From Streptomyces sp. NBC_00568 (GTDB lineage: Bacteria > Actinomycetota > Actinomycetes > Streptomycetales > Streptomycetaceae): DNA of 64,000 bases. Position 1 is the stretch's first letter. The number at the start of each line of letters is the position of its first letter. Of the stretch, positions 16,417-24,979 are shown one piece after another. Made by a program: the position numbers and the translations under genes. The stretch spans positions 4,889,001 through 4,953,000 of the forward strand of contig NZ_JAPENW010000001.1 in NCBI RefSeq assembly GCF_026341855.1, given 5' to 3'. Below the pieces are notes generated by a model, which worked only from the letters and a program-made list of their open reading frames with translations, did not search any database and was not told the origin of the DNA.

Positions 16417-17654
16417 AGCTGCTGCTTCTTGTTGCGGCCGCTGATCAGGAAGCCGATGCCGATGCCGGCGACCAGGCCGATGCCGATGATCCACCAGACG
16501 CCGAGCCCGTTGCCGTCGTCCTTCTTCTCGTCGTTCTTCTTCTCGCTCGGGGTGGCCGAGGCGCCGGCCGCGCTCGGCTTCGGGCCCGTCGCGGCCAGCT
16601 TCGCGACCAGGTCCTGACCGCCGAAGTCACGCGGGTCGGTGCCGGTGGCGTGCGCGGCGAAGATCAGCTGGGCGTACGCGGCGGGGCCCGACGTGGCCGC
16701 CCAGTCCGCGGAGTTCTTCTCCAGCCAGGCGAGCGGCTTCTGCGCGTCCTTCGTCGCACCGATGGCCGCCAGGGCCACGACCGCGTCCGCCGTGTTGCCG
16801 TAGTCGGGCTGGTCCTTCGCGCCCGGGAGTGCGGACTTCAGGTACGAGGTCTTCGCCAGCGCCTTGGCGAGATAGTCGGCGCCGTTCCCCGCCGCGTCCG
16901 CCATGCTGGGGGTTTCGGCGACGACGCAACCCGTGAGGTCGAACGCGTTGCCGGTCTCCGCCACGAAGCCCTGGCCCATGCCGGCCGTCACGCCCGCCGC
17001 GGTCGCGTCCGCGTTCGCCGCCAGCTTGCCCTTCTTGTCGGGCTGGTAGGCGAAGGCGCCGCCGCCCTCTCCCCCGCAGGGCATCGACAGCTTCAGCAGG
17101 GCGTCGTACGGGGACTTGCCGTCCTTGGAGACGTCCTGGGGCTTCTTGCCGACCGCCTTCAGCGCGCCGATCACGACGGACGTCGAGTTGGCGTCGCTGG
17201 GGCCACCGGCCATGTAGCCCCAGCCGCCGTCCTTGTTCTGCGCGGACTTCAGCCAGGTCACGGCCTTGCCGGTGGCGTCGTCGTGCCCGCCGAGCGCGGC
17301 GAGGGCCTGGACGGCGGCCGCGGTGCTGTTGGTGTCGACCTGTGTCTTGGCGTCGCACGCGGCCGCGGCGTCGGCGCGGTACGCGGCGAACGCGCCGTTC
17401 GCGCACTGCTGCCCGGTCAGCCAGTCGACGGCCTTCTCGGCGGGCCGCACCTTGACGGTGTGCTGGGCGAGCAGCGCGAGCGACTGCCGCCAGACGCCGT
17501 CGTAGGTCGGGTCGGTGGAGCCGTACAGGCCCGAGGGGATCGCCGTCGAAGGCGACGCCGAGGGTGACGAGTCGGCGGCGGACGCGGCCGGCGCGACGAC
17601 CGCCCCGATCACGGCGGTGGCGGCCAGTACCGCTGCGGTGCGGCGAACAAACAT
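16413..17654 (-). CDS. Secreted, membrane-anchored alpha/alpha-barrel protein, transcobalamin-like
   Basis: This is a 413-aa protein. A signal peptide (RRTAAVLAATAVIGAVVAP...ASA) is followed by repeats of prenyltransferase/squalene-oxidase type: AVDWLTGQQCANGAFAAY, AVTWLKSAQNKDGGWGYM and PLAWLEKNSADWAA, each with a helix pair between. This is the alpha6-alpha6 barrel also used by intrinsic factor and transcobalamin. A Ser/Pro/Lys linker leads to a C-terminal membrane helix (VWWIIGIGLVAGIGIGF) and a basic tail. It is the first gene after a cobalamin riboswitch and starts the ECF operon, so a corrinoid-binding surface receptor is the most natural role. A terpene-cyclase activity is unlikely for an exported protein. 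ATG 17654 has GGGAGAG upstream. Confidence 0.8.
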   Translation of the reverse strand: MFVRRTAAVLAATAVIGAVVAPAASAADSSPSASPSTAIPSGLYGSTDPTYDGVWRQSLALLAQHTVKVRPAEKAVDWLTGQQCANGAFAAYRADAAAACDAKTQVDTNSTAAAVQALAALGGHDDATGKAVTWLKSAQNKDGGWGYMAGGPSDANSTSVVIGALKAVGKKPQDVSKDGKSPYDALLKLSMPCGGEGGGAFAYQPDKKGKLAANADATAAGVTAGMGQGFVAETGNAFDLTGCVVAETPSMADAAGNGADYLAKALAKTSYLKSALPGAKDQPDYGNTADAVVALAAIGATKDAQKPLAWLEKNSADWAATSGPAAYAQLIFAAHATGTDPRDFGGQDLVAKLAATGPKPSAAGASATPSEKKNDEKKDDGNGLGVWWIIGIGLVAGIGIGFLISGRNKKQQL

Positions 17655-17766
17655 GACTCTCCCTGCGGGGAGCCGGGCAGCACCGGGCACGTTGAGGCAT
17701 CCGGGCGGCTCCGGCTCCGTATCCCTCGACGGTGCCGGCCGTCGGCGGGCTGCCGAGGGCGCGAGC

Positions 17767-17870
17767 CGGTCACGTCCCGTCCGAGGCGATCCGGCTCACC
17801 ACCGAAGTGGCTCACGGTTGCGGGTCAGCGCCGGATTTGCACCGGCTTCTCCTCGTACGGGTGTGATGAC
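17767..17870 (-). ncRNA. Cobalamin riboswitch
   Basis: On the minus strand the conserved core reads GCCGGTGCAAATCCGGCGCT followed by GACCCGCAACCGTGAG, the B12-element signature (GGTGxAAxxCC, then CxGxCCCGCAACxGT). A short stem CCACTTCGGTGG and GAGCCGGATCGCC, the distal B12-box-like segment, follow. About 110 nt separate it from the ATG of the barrel-protein gene, enough for an expression platform. It would shut down the five-gene ECF operon when adenosylcobalamin is plentiful. Outer boundaries are approximate. Confidence 0.88.
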
Positions 17871-17964
17871 GACGCGCTCACTCTACCGGCCGCGCGGATT
17901 CCGCCGAGTGTCGCCTGTGGCACGGGCCCGGAGTGATCCAGGTGACATCCGCTAGGTTCGGGCC

Positions 17965-18627
17965 ATGCGAACGGGGAGACTGCTCGGCTCGGGGCGTTCG
18001 GCGGACGTCTACGAGATAGACGAGGCGTGGGTGCTGCGGCGGGACCGCGAGGGCTGGGGAGACGCGACGGCCGAGGCGGCGGTGATGCAGCACGTGCGCT
18101 CGCACGGCTATCCGGTGCCGGGTGTGCGGGCGGCGACCCGCGGCGATCTGGTGATGGAGCGGCTGTCCGGGCCGACCATGCTGGAGGCCTTCGGGCAGGG
18201 CCTGCTCTCCGCCCAGGAGGCGGGCCTCACCCTGGCGCGGCTGCTGCGCAAGCTGCACGCGGTGCCCGCCCGGCTCTCAACCGATCCCGCCGTCCGCGTC
18301 CTGCACCTGGATCTGCACCCCGACAACGTGATGCTCACCCCGGACGGCCCGAAGGTCATCGACTGGGCCAACGCCGAGGAGGGGCCGCCCGGTCTCGACT
18401 GGGGCATGTCCGCCGTGATCCTCGCCCAGGTCGCCGTCGGCGGCGAGCCGGTCGGGGACGTGGCCGCCGAGACGCTGGACGCGTTGCTCGACGGGAACGA
18501 GGACCAGGTGACCGAGGAAGGGCTCGTGGAGGCGGGGCGGCGCCGGGCGGCCAATCCGACCATGAGCGCGCACGAGGTCCAACTCCTGGGAGAGGCGGAC
18601 GGGTTGATCCGCGCGCTGCTGCACTGA
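17965..18627 (+). CDS. Aminoglycoside phosphotransferase/choline-kinase-like protein
   Basis: The 220-aa kinase-like protein has a nucleotide loop LLGSGRSADVYEID, the catalytic loop VLHLDLHPDNVMLTPDG (His-x-Asp, Asn) and the metal-binding KVIDWANAEEG. This is the APH fold at nearly minimal size. Antibiotic resistance, sugar kinase or protein kinase roles cannot be told apart from sequence. There is no ribosome site before the ATG. TAGGTT lies 6 bases upstream, so the transcript may be leaderless. It is convergent with the phosphatase gene that follows. Confidence 0.8.
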   Translation: MRTGRLLGSGRSADVYEIDEAWVLRRDREGWGDATAEAAVMQHVRSHGYPVPGVRAATRGDLVMERLSGPTMLEAFGQGLLSAQEAGLTLARLLRKLHAVPARLSTDPAVRVLHLDLHPDNVMLTPDGPKVIDWANAEEGPPGLDWGMSAVILAQVAVGGEPVGDVAAETLDALLDGNEDQVTEEGLVEAGRRRAANPTMSAHEVQLLGEADGLIRALLH

Positions 18628-18647
18628 GCGGTGGCCGGAGCCGCGGG

Positions 18648-19757
18648 TCACCGCACGCGTGCGGGGACCGTGGCCTCCACCGGCTGGCACAGCACCAGGG
18701 CGAGATCGTCGGCGAGGGGCGCGCCGGTGTGCTGGAGCAGGCGGTCGTGCAGGGTGCCCAGGGCGTCCTCGGGGAGGGGCTCGCGCAGCGCGAGGGCGGC
18801 CTCGCCGAGCAGCGGGAACGGGGTGCCCTCCGGGTCGCGGCCCTCGGCCAGGCCGTCCGTGTAGAGGAGCAGACGGTCGCCCGGCTGGAGTCGCACACGG
18901 TACTGGCGGGGATCGGGGCGCAGCCCCAACGGCGGCGAGGGAACCTTGGGTTCGAGGAACTCGATGCTCCGGCCGGAGCGCAGCGGCGCGGGGTGCCCGC
19001 AGTTGACCAGCCGCACCTCGCCGGGCGCGAACTCGGCGAGCAGGGCGGTGACGAAGTCCTCCGGTCCCAGCTCCGGTGTGAGGCGCGTGTCGAGAAGGCC
19101 GGCGAGGGACGTCAAGTCCGGTGCCGTGTAGGCGAGTTCGCGGAAACCGGTGATCGTCTCGGCGGTCAGCCGGAGGGCGTCGAGGCCGTGTCCGCGTACG
19201 TCGCCCACCAGGACCCGCAGTCCGTACGGGGTCACCGCGACGTCGTACAGATCGCCGCCGACCGTCGACTCGTCGGCGGAGCAGTGGTAGCGGGTGCACA
19301 CCTGAGTGCCGTCCAGGGTGCGGGAGATGGGCCGCAGGACCGCCTCCTGGGTGACGCGGGCGACCTCGCGGGACCGCGTGAGCGCGGCGGTCAGGCGCTC
19401 ACCCCGGCCGGCGGCGTACACGGTGACCGCGCAGCCGAGCAGCAGCCCGCCGAAACGGACGCCGAAGCCGAAGCCGGTCACGGTGCGGTCGCCGAGATCC
19501 GTCGCGAGTCCCAGCGCCGCCGCCCAGACGCAGACCAGCACGGTGCACCGCACCCCGAACCGCACGCACGCCAGCAACGGCCCGATCAGCAGCAGGGTGA
19601 CCAGGGACGGCACCCGGTGGTCCACCAGATGCGGCAGGGCGACCAGCAGACAGGCGGCCGGTGGCACCAGCGTCAGCCAGGAGAACCGGGTTCTGACGTG
19701 CCCACCGCTTCCGCCGTCGGCGGACTTCCGCTCGCCCCGCTGCTCCCTCTCGCGCAT
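18648..19757 (-). CDS. Membrane-bound PP2C (SpoIIE-type) serine phosphatase
   Basis: This is a 369-aa protein. Four or five helices (about residues 25-125: LTLVPPAACLLVALPHLVDH onward) precede a cytoplasmic PP2C/RsbU domain with HCSADESTVGGDLYDV, VLVGDVRGHGLDALR, LVNCGHPAPL, LLLYTDGLAEGRDP and ADDLALVLC, which hold the metal-binding aspartates. Such proteins dephosphorylate anti-sigma-factor antagonists in Streptomyces. No sensor PAS or GAF domain and no anti-sigma partner is present nearby. ATG 19757 (MREREQRGERK) is chosen as the last start before the first helix. Confidence 0.85.
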   Translation of the reverse strand: MREREQRGERKSADGGSGGHVRTRFSWLTLVPPAACLLVALPHLVDHRVPSLVTLLLIGPLLACVRFGVRCTVLVCVWAAALGLATDLGDRTVTGFGFGVRFGGLLLGCAVTVYAAGRGERLTAALTRSREVARVTQEAVLRPISRTLDGTQVCTRYHCSADESTVGGDLYDVAVTPYGLRVLVGDVRGHGLDALRLTAETITGFRELAYTAPDLTSLAGLLDTRLTPELGPEDFVTALLAEFAPGEVRLVNCGHPAPLRSGRSIEFLEPKVPSPPLGLRPDPRQYRVRLQPGDRLLLYTDGLAEGRDPEGTPFPLLGEAALALREPLPEDALGTLHDRLLQHTGAPLADDLALVLCQPVEATVPARVR

Positions 19758-19917
19758 CACCCGACAATCCCCGAAAATCGCCCCCGCCGCCCTCACCGAC
19801 GGAGACTTGATCGCATCTCGTCGCAAGGTGCCCGGAAGTGGCGTTGTGCTGCGGGCTTTCTGTCCGAGTCGGTGGAGCGGCGCATCGCGCGCGGGCGATC
19901 CGGCCACACTGGTCAGC

Positions 19918-21996
19918 GTGTCCGACAAGACGACCGGTGGACGGCCCGGCAATCTGCCCTCACAGACGCGGAGTTTCATCGGACGTCTGGAGGAACTCGG
20001 CCGACTGGAGCGAGAGCTGGATCCGGGTGCCGGGGCCGGCCGGCTGGTGAGCGTGGTCGGGGCCGGAGGGGTCGGCAAGACCCGGCTCGCCCTGCGGGCC
20101 GCCGGCCGGGTCGAAGGCGCGTACCCGGACGGCGCCTGGCTGGTGGAGCTCTCCCCGCTGCACACCGCCGGCCTGGTGGGCCTCGCGGTCGTGGAGGCGC
20201 TGCGGCTCACCGACCGGTCGACACGGCCGGTCACCGAGGTGGTCGCCGAATGGGCCGAGGGCAGAAGGCTGTTGCTGGTCCTCGACTCCTGTGAGCACGT
20301 CCTCGCGGACTGCGTGGGCTTCGTCGAGGAGCTGCTGCCCCTCCTGCCGGGCCTGCGGGTCCTCGTCACCAGCCGTGAGCCGCTCGGCCTGCCGGGCGAA
20401 CACGTCCTGCGCCTGGACCCGCTGCCGGTCGCCGACGACGCGGTGGCCCTGTTCGCCGACCGCGCTGCCGAGACCGGACGCAGCCTCGACGACACCGACC
20501 GTCCCGTCGTGGAGGCCGTCTGCCGTCAGCTCGACGGCATTCCGCTCGCCATCGAGCTCGCCGCCGTCCGGCTCGGCGAGATCACCCTGGACCAGCTCAG
20601 CGGCCTGCTCGGCGAGCGGCTGCCGTCCCGGCTCGACCTGCTCGCCGCGCGCGAGGGCGACGGGCCGCCCCGCCACCAGACCCTGCGGACGGCCATCGGC
20701 TGGAGCCACGAGCTGTGCGCACCCCTGGAACGGCTGCTGTGGGCCCGGCTCTCGGTCTTCGCGGGCGGCTTCTGCGTGAGCGCCGCCGCCGACGTCTGCG
20801 CGGGCGGTCCGCTGCCCGCCGACCTGATTCCCGGCCTGCTCGCCCGGCTCGTCGAGCAGTCCATCGTGGGCCGCCACCCCACCGACCCCGCCCGCTACCG
20901 GCTCCTCGACACCGTGCGGGAGTTCGGCGCCGACTGGCTGCGCGCGCTGGGCGAGGAACGCACCGTACGGCTGCGCCACCGCGACCACTACCGGTCGCTG
21001 GCCCGGCAGGGCTGCGCCGAGTGGAACACCGCCCGCCAGGCGGCCTGGTGCGAGCGCGTCCTCACCGAGCACGCCAATCTCCGCGCGGCCATGGACTGCG
21101 CGCTCACCGGGTCCGACGGACGGGTCGCGCTGGCGATGGCGTCCGACATCGGCTTCCTGTGGCGGCACTGCGGCTATGTGCGCGACGCCCGGCACTGTCT
21201 CGACCAGGCGATGGCGGCCGACTCGGCTCCCGGGCCCGACCGTACCCGCGCGGTGTGGACACGGGGCGCGGTCGCGCTGCTCCAGGGCGATCTGGAGGCC
21301 GCGGCCAACTGGGCGGTGCGCTGCGCCGACGCGGCGAGGGAAGAGGGGGACCCGGCGGCGGTGGTGGCCGCGCTGTACCTGCGGGGCGGACAACTCGCCC
21401 TGAGCGGGCGCCTGTCCGAAGCGGTCAACGTCCTGGCCGGCGCGCCTCGGCTGCCCGTCCGGGGGGACTGGCTCGGGGCGGCACAGCTCCAGATCAGGGT
21501 GGCGCTGTCGTACGCGTATCTGTTGCGCGGGGAGCAGGAACGGGCGCGTGCGGTGGCCGAGGAGGTGCGCGCGGCGAGCCTGGCGTGCGGGGAGTCGTGG
21601 GCGGGAGCCTTCGCCGACGGGCTCGTGGCCCAGATCGATCTGGCCCGCGGGGACATCGGTGCGGCCCTCGACAACGCCCGGACCGCGCTGGCCGGGCACG
21701 GGCTGCTGCACAACACCGTGGGCGCGGCGATGGCCCTCGACGTGCTCGCCGCGGGGATCGTCGCGGCGGGCGACGGACACCGCGCGGCCCGCCTCCTCGG
21801 CATCGGCGAGCGCGTGTGGGAACTCACCGGGCGGGCCCAGATGGACTCACCCGATCTGATCGCCACCCGCCGCTCGCACGAACTCCGCGTCCGCGGCGAG
21901 ATCGGCGACCCGGCGTACGAGAAGGCGTACGAGGAGGGGCGCACGATGGCGTACGAGGAGGGGCTCGACTACGCGGCCCACAGCCACAGCCGCTGA
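19918..21996 (+). CDS. NB-ARC/AfsR-like ATPase without a DNA-binding domain
   Basis: The 692-aa protein begins with RSFIGRLEELGRLERELD and a P-loop, VVGAGGVGKTRLALRAA. LLLVLDSCEHVLADC (Walker B), VLVTSREPLGLPGEHV (sensor) and IPLAIELAAVRLGEI follow, the wording of the STAND ATPases found in AfsR- and LuxR-type regulators. The C-terminal about 300 residues are TPR-like helical repeats. Unlike most relatives it has no HTH at either end, so it would act through a partner or as a signalling hub. The GTG at 19918 has no clear ribosome site; CACACT lies 6 bases before it, hinting at a leaderless transcript. It is divergent from the PP2C gene. Confidence 0.85.
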   Translation: MSDKTTGGRPGNLPSQTRSFIGRLEELGRLERELDPGAGAGRLVSVVGAGGVGKTRLALRAAGRVEGAYPDGAWLVELSPLHTAGLVGLAVVEALRLTDRSTRPVTEVVAEWAEGRRLLLVLDSCEHVLADCVGFVEELLPLLPGLRVLVTSREPLGLPGEHVLRLDPLPVADDAVALFADRAAETGRSLDDTDRPVVEAVCRQLDGIPLAIELAAVRLGEITLDQLSGLLGERLPSRLDLLAAREGDGPPRHQTLRTAIGWSHELCAPLERLLWARLSVFAGGFCVSAAADVCAGGPLPADLIPGLLARLVEQSIVGRHPTDPARYRLLDTVREFGADWLRALGEERTVRLRHRDHYRSLARQGCAEWNTARQAAWCERVLTEHANLRAAMDCALTGSDGRVALAMASDIGFLWRHCGYVRDARHCLDQAMAADSAPGPDRTRAVWTRGAVALLQGDLEAAANWAVRCADAAREEGDPAAVVAALYLRGGQLALSGRLSEAVNVLAGAPRLPVRGDWLGAAQLQIRVALSYAYLLRGEQERARAVAEEVRAASLACGESWAGAFADGLVAQIDLARGDIGAALDNARTALAGHGLLHNTVGAAMALDVLAAGIVAAGDGHRAARLLGIGERVWELTGRAQMDSPDLIATRRSHELRVRGEIGDPAYEKAYEEGRTMAYEEGLDYAAHSHSR

Positions 21997-22012
21997 GTTC
22001 CGGGGCGGGGCG

Positions 22013-23092
22013 TCACACCGCCACGTACGTCACCGGGTCGCTGCCCGGCACGGCCTCCGCCCGTCCCAGCTTCACCAGTCGCCGTACATGTGCCTCGGCC
22101 TCGGAGACCGCGATGTTCCGTGATCCGTAGGGGATGTCGGCCCAGGGGCGGTTCCACTCCATGAGCTCGGCGAGCTGCCACGGCGTGAGCGGGACGGAGA
22201 GGAGGGTGAGCAGGCCGGTGAGCCGCTCCTCGTGGTGCGTGAGCAGCTCCGCGACCCGGGACGGGGCGTCGGTGAACACGTGCTGGTGGGCCGGGAGCAC
22301 CTCGGCGGGGTCGAGGCGGCCGACGCGCTCCAGGGAGTCGAGGTAGTCGCCGAGCGGATCGGCGATCTCGCCGAGGCTCTCGATCCCGTTCGCGGAGGGG
22401 GGACGCCCGTGGGTGTCCGGGTCCTCGTAGAGGCCGATGTGCGGGGTGATCCTCGGGAGCAGGTGGTCGCCGGAGAACAGGCGTCCGTTCCCGGGCAGCC
22501 GGGCCGGGTGCTCCTCCTCCAGGTGGAGGCAGACGTGTCCGGGCGTGTGGCCGGGGGTCCAGACGGCGCGCAGCCGGCGGCCGGGCAGCGCGAGGAATTC
22601 GCCGGGGACGATCTCGCGGTCGGGGAGCGCGGGGGAGAAGCCGGGCAGGGTGCTGGGGCGGCGTACCGACGTGCTTGCCTCGCGCAGCGGGGCGATGTGC
22701 TCCTCCGGGGCGCCGGAGGCCGCCAACTTGGCGGCCATGTAGGCGAACCAGCGCTCGGGCCGGTTCTCCCGGGTGCGCCGGACGATCGCCGTGTCGGCGG
22801 CGTGCATCGCGATCCAGGCGCCGGACGCGTCGCGGACGCGGCCCGACAGGCCGTGGTGATCGGGGTGGTGGTGGGTGATGACCACGCCGTGGATCTCCGC
22901 GACGGAGGTTCCGCAGCCGGTGAGTCCCTCGACGAGGGTGTCCCAGGAGGCGGGGTCGTCCCAGCCCGTGTCGATGAGCACGGGTCCCGCGTCGGTGTCG
23001 ACCAGGTACACCAGGGTGTGGCCGAGCGGATTGTCCGGGATGGGGACCCTGATCGACCGTACGCCCCCGCCGTGATCGGTCACCTGCGTCAT
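22013..23092 (-). CDS. Metallo-beta-lactamase fold hydrolase
   Basis: The 359-aa protein has the metal site VVITHHHPDHHGLSG (HxHxDH), the third histidine in WTPGHTPGHVCLHLE, the bridging aspartate in LFSGDHLLP and the last histidine in VLPAHQHVF. The C-terminal region (about 270-359) is a helical winged-helix-like domain seen in glyoxalase-type and thioesterase-like MBL hydrolases of actinobacteria. A CoA-thioester or lactone substrate is plausible. It is divergent from the aldehyde dehydrogenase, sharing a 193-bp promoter that holds KstR-type and CTGAC-type sites, so it is probably part of the steroid regulon. The exact reaction is unknown. Confidence 0.82.
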   Translation of the reverse strand: MTQVTDHGGGVRSIRVPIPDNPLGHTLVYLVDTDAGPVLIDTGWDDPASWDTLVEGLTGCGTSVAEIHGVVITHHHPDHHGLSGRVRDASGAWIAMHAADTAIVRRTRENRPERWFAYMAAKLAASGAPEEHIAPLREASTSVRRPSTLPGFSPALPDREIVPGEFLALPGRRLRAVWTPGHTPGHVCLHLEEEHPARLPGNGRLFSGDHLLPRITPHIGLYEDPDTHGRPPSANGIESLGEIADPLGDYLDSLERVGRLDPAEVLPAHQHVFTDAPSRVAELLTHHEERLTGLLTLLSVPLTPWQLAELMEWNRPWADIPYGSRNIAVSEAEAHVRRLVKLGRAEAVPGSDPVTYVAV

Positions 23093-23129
23093 GCGCTTCC
23101 ACCCATCGCCGAGTTGTCGCCACTATAAC

Positions 23130-23143
23130 TAGAACGAGTTCCA
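23130..23143. promoter_or_regulatory. KstR-type operator, exact match
   Basis: TAGAACGAGTTCCA matches TNNAACNNGTTNNA at every fixed position. It is 37 bp upstream of the MBL hydrolase start and 143 bp from the aldehyde dehydrogenase start. Confidence 0.7.
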
Positions 23144-23208
23144 ATGGGAGCCCGAGTCGACTGTTCTGTCCGCGGAGTCGGCCCCGTCCGTGCCGTGGAC
23201 TCATCCGG

Positions 23209-23230
23209 CGAGAACTGGTATCAGTTCTCG
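23209..23230. promoter_or_regulatory. Perfect 22-bp palindrome with AGAACT/AGTTCT arms
   Basis: CGAGAACTG (23209-23217) and CAGTTCTCG (23222-23230) flank GTAT, 56 bp upstream of the aldehyde dehydrogenase. The arms resemble the palindrome at 4370-4395. It contains two overlapping weak KstR-like halves, so it may be a strong or doubled site. Confidence 0.6.
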
Positions 23231-23233
23231 TAT

Positions 23234-23248
23234 CTGATGAAGCGTCAG
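23234..23248. promoter_or_regulatory. CTGAY-N5-GTCAG operator before the aldehyde dehydrogenase
   Basis: CTGATGAAGCGTCAG, flanked by T and A, lies 4 bp after the 22-bp palindrome. It is one base off the perfect CTGAC...GTCAG symmetry and belongs to the same class as the sites at 4207, 31776, 36696 and 45973. Confidence 0.55.
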
Positions 23249-23285
23249 AAGTGGTGGCAGAGAGCGTCCTTGGAGGCAGTCGGCC

Positions 23286-24743
23286 ATGACCGAGCTCGTG
23301 GAACACGGACAGCTGTTCATCGGCGGGGAGTTGACCGACCCCCTCGGCAAGGACGTCATCGAGGTGATCTCGCCGCACACCGAGGAGGTCATCGGCCGGG
23401 TGCCGCACGCCTCGGCGGCCGACGTCGACCGGGCCGTCGCCGCCGCGCGCGAGGCGTTCGACCAGGGCCCCTGGCCGCGTATGAGCCTCGACGCGCGGAT
23501 CGCGGTCGTGACGCGGATCAAGGACGCGATCGCCGTACGCCATGAGGAGATCGCCCGCGTCATCTCCTCCGAGAACGGCTCCCCCTACTCCTGGAGCGTC
23601 CTCGCGCAGGCCCTCGGCGCGATGATGGTGTGGGACGCGGCGATCACGGTCGCGCGCGGCTACACGTACGAGGAGGCGCGCGACGGAGTCCTCGGCAGGA
23701 TTCTGGTGCGCCGTGAACCGGTGGGCGTGGTGGCGGCCGTGGTGCCGTGGAACGTCCCGCAGTTCGTGGCGGCGGCCAAGCTCGCGCCCGCGCTCCTGAC
23801 CGGCTGCACCGTCGTCCTGAAGCCGTCGCCCGAATCGCCCCTGGACGCCTATCTGCTCGGGGAGATCGCGAAGGAGGCCGGGCTGCCCGAGGGGGTGCTC
23901 TCGATCCTCCCGGCGGACCGCGAGGTCAGCGAGTACCTGGTCGGACACCCCGGCATCGACAAGGTCTCCTTCACCGGCTCGGTCGCGGCGGGCAAGCGGG
24001 TGATGGAGGTCGCAGCGCGCCATCTCACCCGCGTGACCCTGGAGTTGGGCGGCAAGTCGGCGGCCGTGGTGCTGCCGGACGCGGACCTCGACACCTCGGT
24101 CCCCGGAATCGTCTCGGCGGCCTGGATGAACAACGGCCAGGCGTGCGTCGCCCAGACCCGCATCCTCGTACCGCGCTCGCGCTACGACGAGTTCGCGGAC
24201 GCCTTCGCCGCCGCGGCGAACGCGCTGGTCGTCGGCGACCCGCTCGACCCGGCCACCCAGGTCGGCCCGCTGGTCGCCGAGCGGCAGCGGCGGCGCAACC
24301 TCGACTACATCCGCATCGGCCAGGAGGAGGGCGCCAAGATCCTGGCCGGCGGCGGACGTCCGCAGGGCCTCGACCGCGGCTGGTACGTCGAGCCGACCCT
24401 CTTCGGCGACGTCGACAACTCGATGCGCATCGCCCGGGAGGAGATCTTCGGCCCGGTGATCTGTCTGCTCCCCTACGGCGACGAGACCGAGGCCGTGAAG
24501 ATCGCCAACGACTCCGACTACGGGCTGAGCGGCAGCGTCTGGACGGCCGACGTCGCCCATGGCATCGACATCGCCCGCCAGGTCCGTACCGGCACCTACT
24601 CGGTCAACACCTTCAGCCTCGACATGCTCGGACCGTTCGGCGGCTACAAGAACTCGGGCCTGGGCCGGGAGTTCGGGCCCGAGGGGTACGGCGAGTTCCT
24701 GGAGCACAAGATGATCCACCTGCCGGCCGGCTGGGAGGCGTGA
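23286..24743 (+). CDS. NAD(P)-dependent aldehyde dehydrogenase
   Basis: The 485-aa enzyme has the usual ALDH landmarks: VVPWNVPQFVAAAKLAPALL with the catalytic Asn, TLELGGKSAAVVL with the general-base Glu, and MNNGQACVAQTRI with the nucleophile Cys. EEIFGPVICLLPYGDE and NSGLGREFGPEGYGEFLE, near the C-terminus, complete the set. It oxidises an aldehyde to an acid. With the CYP125-like P450 elsewhere in the window and a ferredoxin directly downstream (2 bp after its stop), it may convert a P450-derived side-chain aldehyde to the carboxylate before CoA activation. That is inference. Its promoter carries three candidate operators. The ATG at 23286 follows GGAGG. Confidence 0.88.
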   Translation: MTELVEHGQLFIGGELTDPLGKDVIEVISPHTEEVIGRVPHASAADVDRAVAAAREAFDQGPWPRMSLDARIAVVTRIKDAIAVRHEEIARVISSENGSPYSWSVLAQALGAMMVWDAAITVARGYTYEEARDGVLGRILVRREPVGVVAAVVPWNVPQFVAAAKLAPALLTGCTVVLKPSPESPLDAYLLGEIAKEAGLPEGVLSILPADREVSEYLVGHPGIDKVSFTGSVAAGKRVMEVAARHLTRVTLELGGKSAAVVLPDADLDTSVPGIVSAAWMNNGQACVAQTRILVPRSRYDEFADAFAAAANALVVGDPLDPATQVGPLVAERQRRRNLDYIRIGQEEGAKILAGGGRPQGLDRGWYVEPTLFGDVDNSMRIAREEIFGPVICLLPYGDETEAVKIANDSDYGLSGSVWTADVAHGIDIARQVRTGTYSVNTFSLDMLGPFGGYKNSGLGREFGPEGYGEFLEHKMIHLPAGWEA

Positions 24744-24745
24744 GG

Positions 24746-24979
24746 ATGGGCGACCGCTGGCAGGTCGAGGTCGACCGCTCCGTCTGCATCGGCTCCGCCC
24801 AGTGCGTCCACCACGCCCCGGACGCCTTCCGCCTCGACGCCGGCATGCAGTCCCACCCGGTCGAACCGGAGACCGACGCCAACGAGAAGATCCTCGAAGC
24901 GGCCGAGGGCTGCCCGGTCGAGGCCGTCATGATCTCGCTGCTGGGCAGCGGCGAGCCGGTGTTCCCGCCGGAGGAATAG
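24746..24979 (+). CDS. 3Fe-4S ferredoxin (P450 electron donor type)
   Basis: The 77-aa ferredoxin has VDRSVCIGSAQCVHHAPDAF and EAAEGCPVEAV: three cysteines, with the fourth position of a 4Fe-4S motif replaced, giving a 3Fe-4S cluster. It ends with an acidic tail. Proteins of this size and pattern pass electrons from a ferredoxin reductase to cytochromes P450. It is co-transcribed with the aldehyde dehydrogenase. The only P450 in the window is the CYP125-like one, so pairing them is reasonable. No reductase is encoded nearby. Confidence 0.88.
   Translation: MGDRWQVEVDRSVCIGSAQCVHHAPDAFRLDAGMQSHPVEPETDANEKILEAAEGCPVEAVMISLLGSGEPVFPPEE

Noticed and set aside
18027..20294. Long plus-strand frame over the kinase-like and phosphatase genes
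   Set aside because: Low-complexity Arg/Gly/Ala translation with no motif; both real genes have clear families in other frames.
21969..24719. Long minus-strand frame across the MBL and aldehyde dehydrogenase genes
   Set aside because: Mirror frame of well-supported genes; the translation has no recognisable fold.
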